This document shows, piece by piece, positions 34,498 to 43,975 of a DNA stretch of 64,000 bases. The translations under genes and the position numbers were made by a program. Position 1 is the first letter of the stretch. Each line of letters opens with the position of its first letter. The notes under the pieces were generated by a model. That model saw nothing but the letters and a program-made list of their open reading frames with translations. It ran no database searches and had not been told where the DNA came from. The DNA is from Clostridiales bacterium (GTDB lineage Bacteria > Bacillota > Clostridia > Lachnospirales > Lachnospiraceae): assembly GCA_018376135.1 (NCBI GenBank), contig JAHABX010000012.1, forward strand, positions 1 to 64,000, read 5' to 3'.

Positions 34498-35544
34498 TCA
34501 GAGCAACTCCTTTAACACAATTTTCACATCGACCAGTTCCAGTACCTCCTGATGAAGCTGGATCCGGGCGGCCTGCTCCCATTCCTCAAGGAGCTCTGCA
34601 AACTTCTCTTCCCGGGCAAGCCCTGTCAGGTATTCCCGCCAGTACTCTGTCCCCTCTTCATCGTAGTCACTGGTATGCTGGACCAGGAACCAGCCCTCCT
34701 CTGTCTCTATGGGATCGGAGATCTCTCCCACGTCCAGAAGCCTTGCCGCATCCAGCATCAGAGGCTCCTGTCCGTCTCCCTCGTTGGAAGCTCCCATACT
34801 GGACTCGATCGGAGTCATTCCTTCCGCTTCCGCTGCCTCCTTCAGATTCCCGCTTTCCCGCGCCTTTCTGCAAAGCTCCTGCGCCGCTTCCGTGCGCCGC
34901 GCCACCTCTTCTTCTGTAAAGGGCGTCATATTGCCTTCCTCATCCCGGATTCCGGTGGTGGAGATCAGCACATAGCAGATCCCTTCCCGATGTATCTTTT
35001 CCTCCGGAATGTCCGGAGTATAATCAGCCACTGCCGCTTCCGCGGTCAGACCGGACAGTTCATTCTCACAGAGCATCTCATATACAAACTCCTCATCTGC
35101 TCCTGCATATTCCAGAAGCGCTTCATGATACGCCTCCATAAACTGCCCCGCCCGTTCACGAAGCTGTCCCTTCGCCTCCTCCGACAGAGCCGCTTCATAT
35201 TCTCCGGCATGCTGATTGATCAGATGGGTCCGGCAGACTGTCTCCAGAACCTGCTCCTTCAGGCTGTCCGCCATGGTAGTTCCGTCTTCATCCACCTGGC
35301 GGCTCCACATATCATCTCCATAGGATTCCAGATAGTCCTTTTCCCACTGCATCTGATTCATACGTACATAAAAGTTCCATTCCCGCAGGCTGATCTCCTC
35401 GCCGTCTATGACGGCTGCCGCAGTATCCGCATCAGCCACTTTGGAAACGGCTCCTGACTGCGTAAGTTCCCTGTTATCTCCGCCGGAGCAGCCGCACATT
35501 CCAAGGCTGACTGCCAGCAGCAGGGTCATGATTTTTCTCTTCAT
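34498..35544 (-). CDS. Second parvulin-like lipoprotein
   Basis: 348 residues from MKRKIMTLLLAVSLGMCGC, preceded by GGAGGAATAAG; the lipobox cysteine is followed by SGGD. Architecture is as in the downstream paralog: a helical chaperone segment (FYVRMNQMQWEKDYLESYG), then a parvulin-like domain (AAQELCRKARESGNLKEAAEAEGM, LLDVGEISDPIETEEGWFLVQHTSDYDEEG in blocks). It starts one base after the mfd stop, so it is translationally coupled to mfd. Isomerase activity is not certain because the parvulin core is diverged. Confidence 0.82.
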   Translation of the reverse strand: MKRKIMTLLLAVSLGMCGCSGGDNRELTQSGAVSKVADADTAAAVIDGEEISLREWNFYVRMNQMQWEKDYLESYGDDMWSRQVDEDGTTMADSLKEQVLETVCRTHLINQHAGEYEAALSEEAKGQLRERAGQFMEAYHEALLEYAGADEEFVYEMLCENELSGLTAEAAVADYTPDIPEEKIHREGICYVLISTTGIRDEEGNMTPFTEEEVARRTEAAQELCRKARESGNLKEAAEAEGMTPIESSMGASNEGDGQEPLMLDAARLLDVGEISDPIETEEGWFLVQHTSDYDEEGTEYWREYLTGLAREEKFAELLEEWEQAARIQLHQEVLELVDVKIVLKELL

Positions 35545-35545
35545 C

Positions 35546-38500
35546 TTATTCCTCCGGCTTTTGCAGCAACAGCTCCATCTCATCCAATATCTGCGCCGTC
35601 AGCTCCAGCAGAGCGTCCCCTGTCTTACGTCCCTTCCTTACCTTATAGATAAACTGCGGCGGATTTGCCTTCCGGAACTCCATGGTTCCGTTCATACGGG
35701 TGATCAGCTCCGGGATCCTCTCCGGGCAGATCTCCGCTTTCTCATACATCGTAAATACGATCCGGTCCGGACGTCCCTGCATTTCCTTTATAAATAACCG
35801 ATGCGCCACGCTCCGAAGCCTGGTGATGTCCAGAAGATTGAGTACGGATCTGGGCGGCTCGCCAAAGCGGTCGATCAGCTCCTCCAGCATATCGTCCCCT
35901 TCCGCTTCATTTTCCACTGCAGCGATTCTCTTGTAAATGTCAAGCTTCAGTGCTTCGTTGCGGATATAGTCTTCCGGAATATAAGCATCGATCTGCAGAT
36001 CCACCACTGTCTCAAACTCATCCCCGACCTTCTGATCCTCTCCCTTCATCCTTTTGACGGCCTCGTTCAGCATCTTACAGTACAGATTATATCCCACTGC
36101 CTGCATATGTCCATGCTGCTTCTCTCCCAGAAGCGTACCCACTCCACGAATCTCCATGTCTCTCATGGCGATCTTGAACCCGCTGCCCAGGTCCGAATAT
36201 TCCCGGATGGCATGCAGCCTCTTTTCTGCCACTTCTTTCAGCATCTTATCCTTTTTGTACAGAAGGAACGCATAGGCTGTCCGATTGGAACGTCCCACTC
36301 TTCCTCGCAGCTGATAAAGCTGGGATAATCCCATACGGTCCGCATCCTGGATAATGATCGTGTTTACGTTGGAAATGTCCATACCCGTCTCAATGATCGT
36401 GGTGGACACCAGAACATCTATCTCTCCCTCGATGAACCCATACATGATCTTCTCCAGATCACGTTCCCTCATCTTTCCATGGGCAAATGCCACATTCGCC
36501 TCAGGCACAAGCTCCTGGATCCGGCGTGCGGTATCCGCAATGGTATCCACCCGGTTATAGACATAATAGATCTGCCCTTCACGGGCAAGCTCCCTCTGTA
36601 TCGCCGCACGGACCATTCCGTCATCATATTCACAGACATAGGTCTGGATCGGCATACGGTCAATAGGCGGCTCCTCCAGAACACTCATGTCACGGATGCC
36701 TGCCAGACTCATGTGCAGCGTTCGGGGGATCGGCGTTGCACTCAGGCTCAATACGTCCACATTGTTCTTCAGCTTCTTGAGCTTTTCCTTGTCAGATACA
36801 CCAAACCGCTGCTCCTCATCAATGATCAGAAGCCCCAGATCCTTATATACCACATCCTTGGACAGAACTCTGTGTGTTCCGATCACAATATCTACCAGAC
36901 CCTTTTTCAGATCCTCCATCGTCCTTTTCTGCTGCGCCGGCGTGCGGAACCGGCACAAAAGGTCGATCCGCACCGGAAATTCCTTCATCCGCTGTACAAA
37001 GGTATGATAGTGCTGCTGCGCCAGAATGGTTGTCGGCACCAGATAAACGACCTGCCTGCTCTCCTGTACCGCTTTGAATGCCGCCCGGATCGCAACCTCC
37101 GTCTTCCCATAGCCCACATCGCCGCAGACCAGACGGTCCATAATCCGGTCACTCTCCATATCCTTCTTTGTGTCCGCGATCGCCTTCTGCTGATCCTCTG
37201 TCTCTTCATAGGGAAAGAGCTCCTCAAATTCCTTCTGCCAGACCGTATCCGGTCCATAGACAAAGCCCTTTTCCGACTGACGGGCAGCATACAGCTCCAC
37301 CAGATCCTTTGCCACCAGCTGTACTGCCCCTCTTACCTTTGACTTCGTCTTCCTCCAGTCCTGGCCGCCCAGTGCATTGAGCTTCGGCACCTTCTCCGCA
37401 TCCGCACTGCCGTATTTCTGGATCGCATCAAACTGAGTTGCCAGGATAAAAAGACTGGCGCCCTGACTGTACTCGATCTTCATATAATCCTTCACGACCC
37501 GGTCCACCGTAATCTTCTCAATTCCCCGGTAAATACCAAGCCCGTGATTTTCATGCACCACATAATCTCCCACAGACAGATCGGTAAAGCTGCTGATCCT
37601 GCGCCCCTCGTAGGTTCTCTGCTTCTTCCGCTTTTTCTTCTTCTCCCTGCCGAATACATCCGTCTCCGATATGACCGCAAAACGGATCATAGGATATTCA
37701 TAACCCCGGAACACATTTCCATGGACGACCATGGTCTCTCCCGGCTGTACGATCCGCTGCGGATCCTCACTGTAAAACGCATTCAGCTCTTCCGCCAGAA
37801 GCTCCTCTGCCAGACGTTTTCCTCTCGTCCTGGAAGCACTCATGAGGATGACCTGATAACGTTCCTTTTTCCATCGCTTCAGATCCTTGATCAGAAGCTC
37901 GAAATGGTTATTGTAGGACTGGATGGACCGGGTGTCCAGCCGATACCGGTTCCGGAAATCCAGCCGCCGGTCCGTAGTCTCCAGTGTACACAGCACAGCT
38001 CCCCGGAAATGACCCAGACGGTGCAGGATCGTCTCACAGGAAAAGATCTCTTCCTCCTGTCCCTTCTCGATCTGCCCCTTTCCCATACGGTTCTCATAAT
38101 TCTGACGGTATTCCTTCTCCACCGTCTCTCCACGTTCCAGCAGACGGTTCACCTCATCCAGAAATACCAGGGACGGGTACTCTTTTATATAATCCAGAAG
38201 ACTCACACCTTTGCAGTGATATTCTTCCGGACTCAACTCCGATGCCGGATACAATGTGATTTCATCCAGGCTCTCCATCGACCTCTGGCTCTCCGCATCA
38301 AAGCTGCGGATAGAATCCACTTCCTCGCCCCACAGCTCAATACGGACAGGATTCTCCTCGGTCAGAGGATAGATATCCAGAATCCCTCCCCGGATGGCAA
38401 ACTGTCCCGGCAGCTCTGCCTGTCCGGTTCGCTCATAGCCCATCCGCACCAGCCGGAGCTTTACGGCATCCATTTCCAGAACACTGTCCGAACCAATGGT

Positions 38501-38911
38501 CAGTGTCAGCTCCTTAAATTTCTCCAGAGGAAGAAGCGGCGCCATACAGCCATCCAGCGTCGTTATGATAACAGCCTCTTTTCGCGCGAGAAGCCTGCTC
38601 ACCGCCGTGATCCGCTGCCGCAGAAGCTCATTCCCCTGAATATCTGCATGAAAAAAGAGAAAATCTTTTGCAGGATAATAGAACGCCTCTTCATCCAGGG
38701 TCTGGTATTCCTCATAGATTTCCTTTGCTTTTAATTCACTGTATGTGAGAATCAGTTTTACCGGTATGTCTCTGCCAAGGCTGTACATCAGATGGGTCTT
38801 CTGCGAATCCACACATCCGGTAAGAAGCTGAAGTCCTTCCTCCGCAGCAAGCTTTTCCCTCACCAGTCTAAAAGTCTCCATCTGCAGCAATGGCTCAAAA
38901 AATGTATTCAT
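35546..38911 (-). CDS. mfd: Transcription-repair coupling factor
   Basis: Removes stalled RNA polymerase and recruits UvrA; 1121 residues. The UvrB-homology region is at the N-terminus (IRGGILDIYPLTEENPVRIELWGEEVDSIRSFD in blocks), then the RNA polymerase interaction domain near residue 450-520 (LSVGDYVVHENHGLGIYRGI). The RecG-like motor follows with Walker A GDVGYGKTEVAIRAAF, DEEQRFGV, SATPIPRTLHMSL and QLRGRVGRSNRTAYAFLLY. The C-terminal UvrA-binding TRCF domain is the last 200 residues. It is flanked by pth upstream and lipoprotein genes downstream. Confidence 0.96.
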   Translation of the reverse strand: MNTFFEPLLQMETFRLVREKLAAEEGLQLLTGCVDSQKTHLMYSLGRDIPVKLILTYSELKAKEIYEEYQTLDEEAFYYPAKDFLFFHADIQGNELLRQRITAVSRLLARKEAVIITTLDGCMAPLLPLEKFKELTLTIGSDSVLEMDAVKLRLVRMGYERTGQAELPGQFAIRGGILDIYPLTEENPVRIELWGEEVDSIRSFDAESQRSMESLDEITLYPASELSPEEYHCKGVSLLDYIKEYPSLVFLDEVNRLLERGETVEKEYRQNYENRMGKGQIEKGQEEEIFSCETILHRLGHFRGAVLCTLETTDRRLDFRNRYRLDTRSIQSYNNHFELLIKDLKRWKKERYQVILMSASRTRGKRLAEELLAEELNAFYSEDPQRIVQPGETMVVHGNVFRGYEYPMIRFAVISETDVFGREKKKKRKKQRTYEGRRISSFTDLSVGDYVVHENHGLGIYRGIEKITVDRVVKDYMKIEYSQGASLFILATQFDAIQKYGSADAEKVPKLNALGGQDWRKTKSKVRGAVQLVAKDLVELYAARQSEKGFVYGPDTVWQKEFEELFPYEETEDQQKAIADTKKDMESDRIMDRLVCGDVGYGKTEVAIRAAFKAVQESRQVVYLVPTTILAQQHYHTFVQRMKEFPVRIDLLCRFRTPAQQKRTMEDLKKGLVDIVIGTHRVLSKDVVYKDLGLLIIDEEQRFGVSDKEKLKKLKNNVDVLSLSATPIPRTLHMSLAGIRDMSVLEEPPIDRMPIQTYVCEYDDGMVRAAIQRELAREGQIYYVYNRVDTIADTARRIQELVPEANVAFAHGKMRERDLEKIMYGFIEGEIDVLVSTTIIETGMDISNVNTIIIQDADRMGLSQLYQLRGRVGRSNRTAYAFLLYKKDKMLKEVAEKRLHAIREYSDLGSGFKIAMRDMEIRGVGTLLGEKQHGHMQAVGYNLYCKMLNEAVKRMKGEDQKVGDEFETVVDLQIDAYIPEDYIRNEALKLDIYKRIAAVENEAEGDDMLEELIDRFGEPPRSVLNLLDITRLRSVAHRLFIKEMQGRPDRIVFTMYEKAEICPERIPELITRMNGTMEFRKANPPQFIYKVRKGRKTGDALLELTAQILDEMELLLQKPEE

Positions 38912-38920
38912 TGTCCGCTC

Positions 38921-39481
38921 CTAATTATATTCATTCATTGCCCTGTCAGGTCCCTCAGTGAGAATCGCTGCCGCCGCCTGCGCTGCGCGTCCATACGCCT
39001 CACGCATCTCCTTTTCATCTTCTCCGGAGAAATGCCCCAGCACATAATCCGCAAGGTCATATCCTTCCGGCTTCTCCCCGACCCCTACTTTGATCCTTGG
39101 AAACGCCTGGGTTCCCAGATGCTGGATAATACTCTTGATCCCGTTATGACCCCCGGCACTTCCCTTCTTCCGGATCCGGAGCTGCCCGGGCTTCAGAGAA
39201 ACATCATCATAGATCACCAGAAGCTCCTCTTCCGGATCGATCTTATAGAAATCTGCCGCCTCCCGGATGCTCTCTCCGCTCAGATTCATATACGTCTGCG
39301 GCTTTACCAGAAGGACCTTCATCCCTTCTATGACTCCTGTCCCGCAGACTGCTTTATGTTTTTTTGTATTCATATCTATATGATATTTTTCCGCCAGCCG
39401 GTCAATGACCTGAAAGCCAACGTTATGTCTTGTCTTTTCATATTTTCTGCCCGGATTTCCCAGGCCTGCAATTATATACAT
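38921..39481 (-). CDS. pth: Peptidyl-tRNA hydrolase
   Basis: Releases peptides from prematurely dropped peptidyl-tRNA. 186 residues from MYIIAGLGNPGRKYEKTRHNVGF, with GGAG eight bases before the ATG; the catalytic histidine is in the TRHNVGF block. LVKPQTYMNLSGESI, VIYDDVSLKPGQLRIRKKGSAGGHNGI and FPRIKVGVGEKP are intact. It lies nine bases upstream of mfd, the conserved pth-mfd order of Firmicutes. Confidence 0.95.
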   Translation of the reverse strand: MYIIAGLGNPGRKYEKTRHNVGFQVIDRLAEKYHIDMNTKKHKAVCGTGVIEGMKVLLVKPQTYMNLSGESIREAADFYKIDPEEELLVIYDDVSLKPGQLRIRKKGSAGGHNGIKSIIQHLGTQAFPRIKVGVGEKPEGYDLADYVLGHFSGEDEKEMREAYGRAAQAAAAILTEGPDRAMNEYN

Positions 39482-39561
39482 GGTGTTCACTCCGTCTTTT
39501 GGTCTGTCCTTTCCATGATACACAATCTGCCCCTGTTTTTCAAGCCTGTAAAACACACGAA

Positions 39562-39589
39562 AAAGCCTGCGGCTCGTACCGCAGGCTTT
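39562..39589 (-). terminator. Intrinsic terminator between spoVG and pth
   Basis: AAAGCCTGCGG/CCGCAGGCTTT with loop TACGAG, then TTTTTCG counting the stem end on the minus strand. It lies 10 bases past the spoVG stop. Confidence 0.85.
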
Positions 39590-39599
39590 CTGATTCCTG

Positions 39600-39872
39600 T
39601 TATTCGTTTGCAGCTTCCGCAACCGTTTCCTCATACCTTTTCAATATCATCATCTGTATGAAATCCCGTGTGGAAGAATTGATCGGATGAGCGATATCAC
39701 GATACTCTCCATCGGATGCCTTTCTGCTCGGCATGGCGATAAACAGTCCCTTCTCCCCCTCTATGACCTTAATATCGTGAACTACAAACTCTTCGTCAAT
39801 CGTAATCGACACTACTGCTTTCATCTTGCCTTCCTTGGCAACCTTGCGAATCCGTACATCTGTAATCTGCAT
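39600..39872 (-). CDS. spoVG: Septation/sporulation protein SpoVG
   Basis: A 90-residue nucleic-acid-binding regulator, family length. MQITDVRIRKVAKEGKMKAV, a strand pair FVVHDIKVIEGEKGLFIAMPSRK and IAHPINSSTRDFIQ are textbook for the family. Homologs bind RNA or DNA and affect asymmetric division and stress genes. It is monocistronic here: terminator downstream and glgD ends 42 bases upstream. Confidence 0.96.
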   Translation of the reverse strand: MQITDVRIRKVAKEGKMKAVVSITIDEEFVVHDIKVIEGEKGLFIAMPSRKASDGEYRDIAHPINSSTRDFIQMMILKRYEETVAEAANE

Positions 39873-39914
39873 ATGAATGATCCCCCCTGTACATCCCGCA
39901 TTTCCCCCGAAATG

Positions 39915-41033
39915 CTACATGATATACCTTTCATTTTTTTCTATGACTACTTTTATTCCATTTTCTCCCACATATCGTGAGTTGGCACGAATCGTATCCC
40001 TGCTCTCAACAATGCAGTTCTCGATGTATGTATTATCTCCCAGATATACATCGTTCAAAATAATGGAATTCCTGATCACACAATTGTTTCCCACGAATAC
40101 CTTCTTAAAAAGAACGGAATCCTCCACCGTACCGTTGATGATGCATCCGCTTGCCACAAGGCTGTTCTTCACATTCGACCCTGTATTGTACTTGGCAGGC
40201 GGAAGATCCTGTACTTTGGAATATACTTCCGGATATTCCTGCAGGAAGTGCTTCCTTACCTCCGGCTTCAGGAAATCCATATTCGTCTCAAAATATGCTT
40301 CTGCGGAGGAGATGCTGCTCCAGTAGCTCTCCATCTTGTAGGCATAGATCTTCTTCACGTTCTTATAACGGATCAGGATATCGCTCACAAAATCATATCG
40401 GTCCTCCTGCGCGCACTTCTCGATCAGCTCGATCAGCTGGCGTCTTCGGATAATATAGATTCCGCAGGATACCATATGAGCATCTGTGGTCATGGGCTTC
40501 TCTTCCATGTCGATGACTCTGCAGCTCTCGTCCACCTTTACCACTCCAAAACGGGTCATATCCGTGCCGTCCGGCATGTCCTTGCATACAACCGTGATAT
40601 CCGCCTTCTTCTGAATATGATACTCCAGAACCTTATTGTAATCCATCTTATAGACACCGTCTCCGGATGCGATGACCACGTATGGTTCATGGCTCTGCTT
40701 CAGCCAGTCTATATTCTGATAGATGGAATCTGCAGTTCCCCGGTACCAGTAATTATTCTCCGCGGTAACTGTCGGGGTGAAGATATAAAGTCCGCCCTGC
40801 TTTCTTCCGAAATCCCACCACTTGGAGGAGCTCAGATGCTCGTTTAAGGAACGGGAATTATACTGGGTCAGCACCGCCACCTTCTGCACATGGGAATTGG
40901 ACATATTGCTCAGAGAAAAATCAATACTGCGATAGCTTCCTGCCACAGGCATTGCCGCAATGGCACGCTTGCTGGACAGCTCTCTCATTCTGTGGTTATT
41001 GCCGCCTGCTAAAATGATTCCAATTGCTCTCAT
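39915..41033 (-). CDS. glgD: Glucose-1-phosphate adenylyltransferase, GlgD regulatory-type subunit
   Basis: A 372-residue partner of GlgC in ADP-glucose synthesis for glycogen. The nucleotide-binding loop is altered (LAGGNNHRMRELSSKRA in place of GGxGxRL..LTxxRAKPA), and the catalytic aspartate block reads SGDGVYKMDYN instead of SGDHIYKMDY, as expected for the less active GlgD chain. The left-handed beta-helix at the C-terminus (IINGTVEDSVLFKKVFVGNN, GDNTYIENCIVESRDTI) is present. It overlaps the glgC stop by one base (TAATG). Confidence 0.93.
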   Translation of the reverse strand: MRAIGIILAGGNNHRMRELSSKRAIAAMPVAGSYRSIDFSLSNMSNSHVQKVAVLTQYNSRSLNEHLSSSKWWDFGRKQGGLYIFTPTVTAENNYWYRGTADSIYQNIDWLKQSHEPYVVIASGDGVYKMDYNKVLEYHIQKKADITVVCKDMPDGTDMTRFGVVKVDESCRVIDMEEKPMTTDAHMVSCGIYIIRRRQLIELIEKCAQEDRYDFVSDILIRYKNVKKIYAYKMESYWSSISSAEAYFETNMDFLKPEVRKHFLQEYPEVYSKVQDLPPAKYNTGSNVKNSLVASGCIINGTVEDSVLFKKVFVGNNCVIRNSIILNDVYLGDNTYIENCIVESRDTIRANSRYVGENGIKVVIEKNERYIM

Positions 41034-42304
41034 TATCTCTCACCTGCCTTAATCAATGTCTCGCCACTTGCAAGTATGCCGTTGGGATAATCACTGCTCT
41101 CTGTCTTGCCGGAAACAGCAGTATTCAGACCAATCTGCACATCAGGCGGAATCACCGTATTCTCTCCGATGGTCACCAGACCGAAGGAGTATACCTTTGG
41201 ATTCATCTTGTTCGGAATATCCTCTCCCACTCCAAGGGAGCAGTTCTCACCAACGGTTACTTCCTCTGCTATGATCGATCTGTCCACCTTACAGCCTGCG
41301 CCGATGGTGGTATTCTTCATAATAATAGAATCACGCACAACGGCTCCTTTTCCTACGGTCACCCCTGCACCCAGTACGGAATTAATGACCGTACCTTCAA
41401 TGGTGGAGTTGCCGCAGACGATGCTTCGCTCGATGAATCCGTCTCTGGACACATACAGAGGCGGCACCGCGTCGCTCTTCGTATAGATCTTCCAGAACTC
41501 CTCATAAAGATTGAATTCCGGAATAATATCGATCAGCTCCATATTGGCTTCCCAGTAGGATCCAAGTGTTCCCACATCCTTCCAGTAGCCGTTGTATTCA
41601 TATGCAAAGAGACGCTCTCCATTGCCAAGGCATTCAGGAAGGATATGCTTTCCGAAATCGCAGCCGGGAACATCTCTCATCTTAATGAGCGCTTCCCTTA
41701 ACACCTTCCATGTGAATATGTAAATACCCATGGACGCCAGATTGCTTCGTGGATTCGCCGGCTTCTCCTCAAACTCGGTAATCTGTCCGTTCTCGTCGGT
41801 GATCACAACGCCGAAGCGGCTTGCCTCCTCCCACGGAACCGGCATACATGCAATTGTGACTGCCGCATCATTCTCCTTATGGTATTCCAGCATCACTTCA
41901 TAGTCCATCTTGTAGATGTGATCGCCGGAAAGGATCAGCACATAATCCGGATTGTAGGTGTCAATATAATCGATATTCTGATAGATCGCATTGGCTGTCC
42001 CGGAATACCAGTCACTTCCGGCGCTTCTTTCATAAGGTGAGAGGATCGTCACCCCTCCATTGTTACGGTCCAGATCCCACGGCATGCCGATCCCGATATG
42101 CGTATTCAAACGCAGGGGCTGATACTGGGTCAGTACGCCCACTGTATCAATGCCTGAATTAATACAGTTGCTGAGCGGGAAGTCTATAATGCGGTATTTT
42201 CCGCCAAAAGCAACCGCCGGTTTTGCCACCTTTGCGGTAAGTACACCAAGTCTGCTTCCCTGTCCGCCTGCCAAAAGCATGGCCACCATCTCTTTTTTAA
42301 TCAC
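41033..42304 (-). CDS. glgC: Glucose-1-phosphate adenylyltransferase, catalytic subunit
   Basis: Makes ADP-glucose from glucose 1-phosphate and ATP, the committed step of glycogen synthesis. The start is a GTG (MIKKEMVAMLLAGGQGSRLG as translated), with AGAGGTGA upstream; the more distal ATG lies upstream of the promoter -10 and is not used. 423 residues. LTAKVAKPAVAFGGKYRIIDF, SGDHIYKMDYEVML, ITEFEEKP and the C-terminal beta-helix hexapeptides are intact. The promoter and inverted repeat upstream suggest regulated expression. Confidence 0.95.
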   Translation of the reverse strand: MIKKEMVAMLLAGGQGSRLGVLTAKVAKPAVAFGGKYRIIDFPLSNCINSGIDTVGVLTQYQPLRLNTHIGIGMPWDLDRNNGGVTILSPYERSAGSDWYSGTANAIYQNIDYIDTYNPDYVLILSGDHIYKMDYEVMLEYHKENDAAVTIACMPVPWEEASRFGVVITDENGQITEFEEKPANPRSNLASMGIYIFTWKVLREALIKMRDVPGCDFGKHILPECLGNGERLFAYEYNGYWKDVGTLGSYWEANMELIDIIPEFNLYEEFWKIYTKSDAVPPLYVSRDGFIERSIVCGNSTIEGTVINSVLGAGVTVGKGAVVRDSIIMKNTTIGAGCKVDRSIIAEEVTVGENCSLGVGEDIPNKMNPKVYSFGLVTIGENTVIPPDVQIGLNTAVSGKTESSDYPNGILASGETLIKAGER

Positions 42305-42346
42305 GCTATCACCTCTTGCTGTAACATTAAATGCTTTGATGCCAAC

Positions 42347-42398
42347 ATTATAGCATACCTTTTGTAAATAGTGAACATTTTTATTCATAATTGTTCAC
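42347..42398 (-). promoter_or_regulatory. glgCD promoter with overlapping inverted repeat
   Basis: Minus-strand TTCACT (42375-42370), 17 bases, TATAAT (42352-42347) with an extended TGC. The inverted repeat GTGAACA (42371-42377)/TGTTCAC (42392-42398) overlaps the -35 and its upstream side, a fitting operator position. The remaining gap to murC (42399-42533) is very AT-rich with no other recognised element. Confidence 0.6.
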
Positions 42399-42533
42399 AG
42401 TTTTTTTACAATTTGCAACACATTTTTCAATATAACAATCGAAAATTCGACTTTTTTCGTCATTTTTTACATATTAGTTTTCCAGTTTTTGTTGTTTCTT
42501 ACGAATCCTTCCTGCTTTCCACTGCATAATCCA

Positions 42534-42561
42534 TTGATTTTTCCACTGAAAGCGGTATAAT
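42534..42561 (+). promoter_or_regulatory. murC promoter
   Basis: TTGATT (42534-42539), 16-base spacer, TATAAT (42556-42561), 33 bases ahead of the murC ATG; ribosome site ATGGAGAT. Confidence 0.65.
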
Positions 42562-42593
42562 TTATACAAATAGAACAGAAATGGAGATTTGAT

Positions 42594-43973
42594 ATGTACC
42601 AGATAGATTTTCACTCACCCGTACGCATTCATTTCATCGGAATCGGAGGAATCAGCATGAGCGGACTTGCTGAGATCCTGCTCAAGGAGGGCTTCTCTGT
42701 ATCCGGCTCCGATTCCCGCGAATCCGAGCTTACCAGACATCTGGAAGCCAGGGGCGCCGTCATCTGCTACGGGCAATGTGCAGAAAATATTAAGGAAGGA
42801 ACCGAGGTGGTTGTCTATACGGCTGCCATCCATGCGGATAATCCCGAATTTGCCGCTGCGGCTGCCGCCGGCATCCCCATGCTTACAAGAGCCGAGCTTT
42901 TAGGACAGATCATGCGCAATTACCGGACAGCCATCGCCGTATCCGGGACTCACGGAAAAACGACCACAACCTCTATGCTGTCCACAGTCCTTCTGCAGGG
43001 GAACATGGACCCCACTATCTCCGTAGGAGGCATCCTCCCTGCCATTGGAGGAAATATCCGGGTGGGACACTCTGAGACCTTCCTGACAGAGGCATGCGAA
43101 TACACCAACAGCTTTCTGTCTTTCCATCCGACCATCAGCATCATATTAAATATAGAAGAAGACCATATGGATTTCTTCAAGGATCTTGCCGATATCCGCA
43201 GCTCCTTCCGCCGTTTTGCCGGACTGCTGCCTGAAAACGGTCTGCTGATCATAAACGGAGAGATCGAGCATCCTCAGGAGATCACCGCAGGCATTTCTGC
43301 ACGCACGGTCAATTACGGTCTGACAGGAACCGAGGACTACACTGCACAGGATATTTCCTATAACGAGACCGGCTGCGCATCCTTCACCGCCATTGGCTGC
43401 GGCAGGATGCTTGGTCAGGTGACCTTAAATGTCCCGGGCATTCACAACGTCTCCAATGCGCTTGCTGCCATTGCAGCCGCACTGGAGCTTAACATCCCCT
43501 TTGAACAGATCCAGAAGGGACTGACTGCCTTCCACGGCACAGACCGCCGTTTCCAGTACAAGGGCGAGGTAAACGGAGTTACGGTCATTGACGACTATGC
43601 GCATCATCCGACAGAGATCGAAGCCACCTTAAAGGCAGCCGCCAATTATCCGCACCGGGAGCTGTGGTGTGTCTTCCAGCCCCACACCTATACCCGTACA
43701 AAGGCATTTCTGCACGAATTTGCACAGGCACTTTCCCACGCAGATCATGTGGTTCTGACAGATATCTACGCTGCGAGAGAAACGGATACCCTGGGGATCA
43801 GCTCCCGCACCCTGCAGGAAGAGATTCAGAAGCTTGGAAAAACCTGCCACTACTTCCCCTCCTTTGACGAAGTGGAAAAATTTTTATCAGAAAAATGTAT
43901 ACACGGTGACCTGTTGATAACTATGGGTGCCGGAGATGTGCTGAAAATTGGGGAAAATCTGCTTTCAAGATAA
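42594..43973 (+). CDS. murC: UDP-N-acetylmuramate--L-alanine ligase
   Basis: Adds L-alanine to UDP-MurNAc in the cytoplasm, the first step of the peptidoglycan stem peptide. The 459-residue protein has the N-terminal Rossmann block IHFIGIGGISMSGLAEILL, the ATP loop VSGTHGKTTTTSML, NIEEDHMDFF, and the C-terminal Mur ligase domain with IDDYAHHPTEIEATL and QPHTYTRTKAF. Monocistronic on the plus strand; a DnaA-box cluster starts two bases past its stop. Confidence 0.96.
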   Translation: MYQIDFHSPVRIHFIGIGGISMSGLAEILLKEGFSVSGSDSRESELTRHLEARGAVICYGQCAENIKEGTEVVVYTAAIHADNPEFAAAAAAGIPMLTRAELLGQIMRNYRTAIAVSGTHGKTTTTSMLSTVLLQGNMDPTISVGGILPAIGGNIRVGHSETFLTEACEYTNSFLSFHPTISIILNIEEDHMDFFKDLADIRSSFRRFAGLLPENGLLIINGEIEHPQEITAGISARTVNYGLTGTEDYTAQDISYNETGCASFTAIGCGRMLGQVTLNVPGIHNVSNALAAIAAALELNIPFEQIQKGLTAFHGTDRRFQYKGEVNGVTVIDDYAHHPTEIEATLKAAANYPHRELWCVFQPHTYTRTKAFLHEFAQALSHADHVVLTDIYAARETDTLGISSRTLQEEIQKLGKTCHYFPSFDEVEKFLSEKCIHGDLLITMGAGDVLKIGENLLSR

Positions 43974-43975
43974 AG

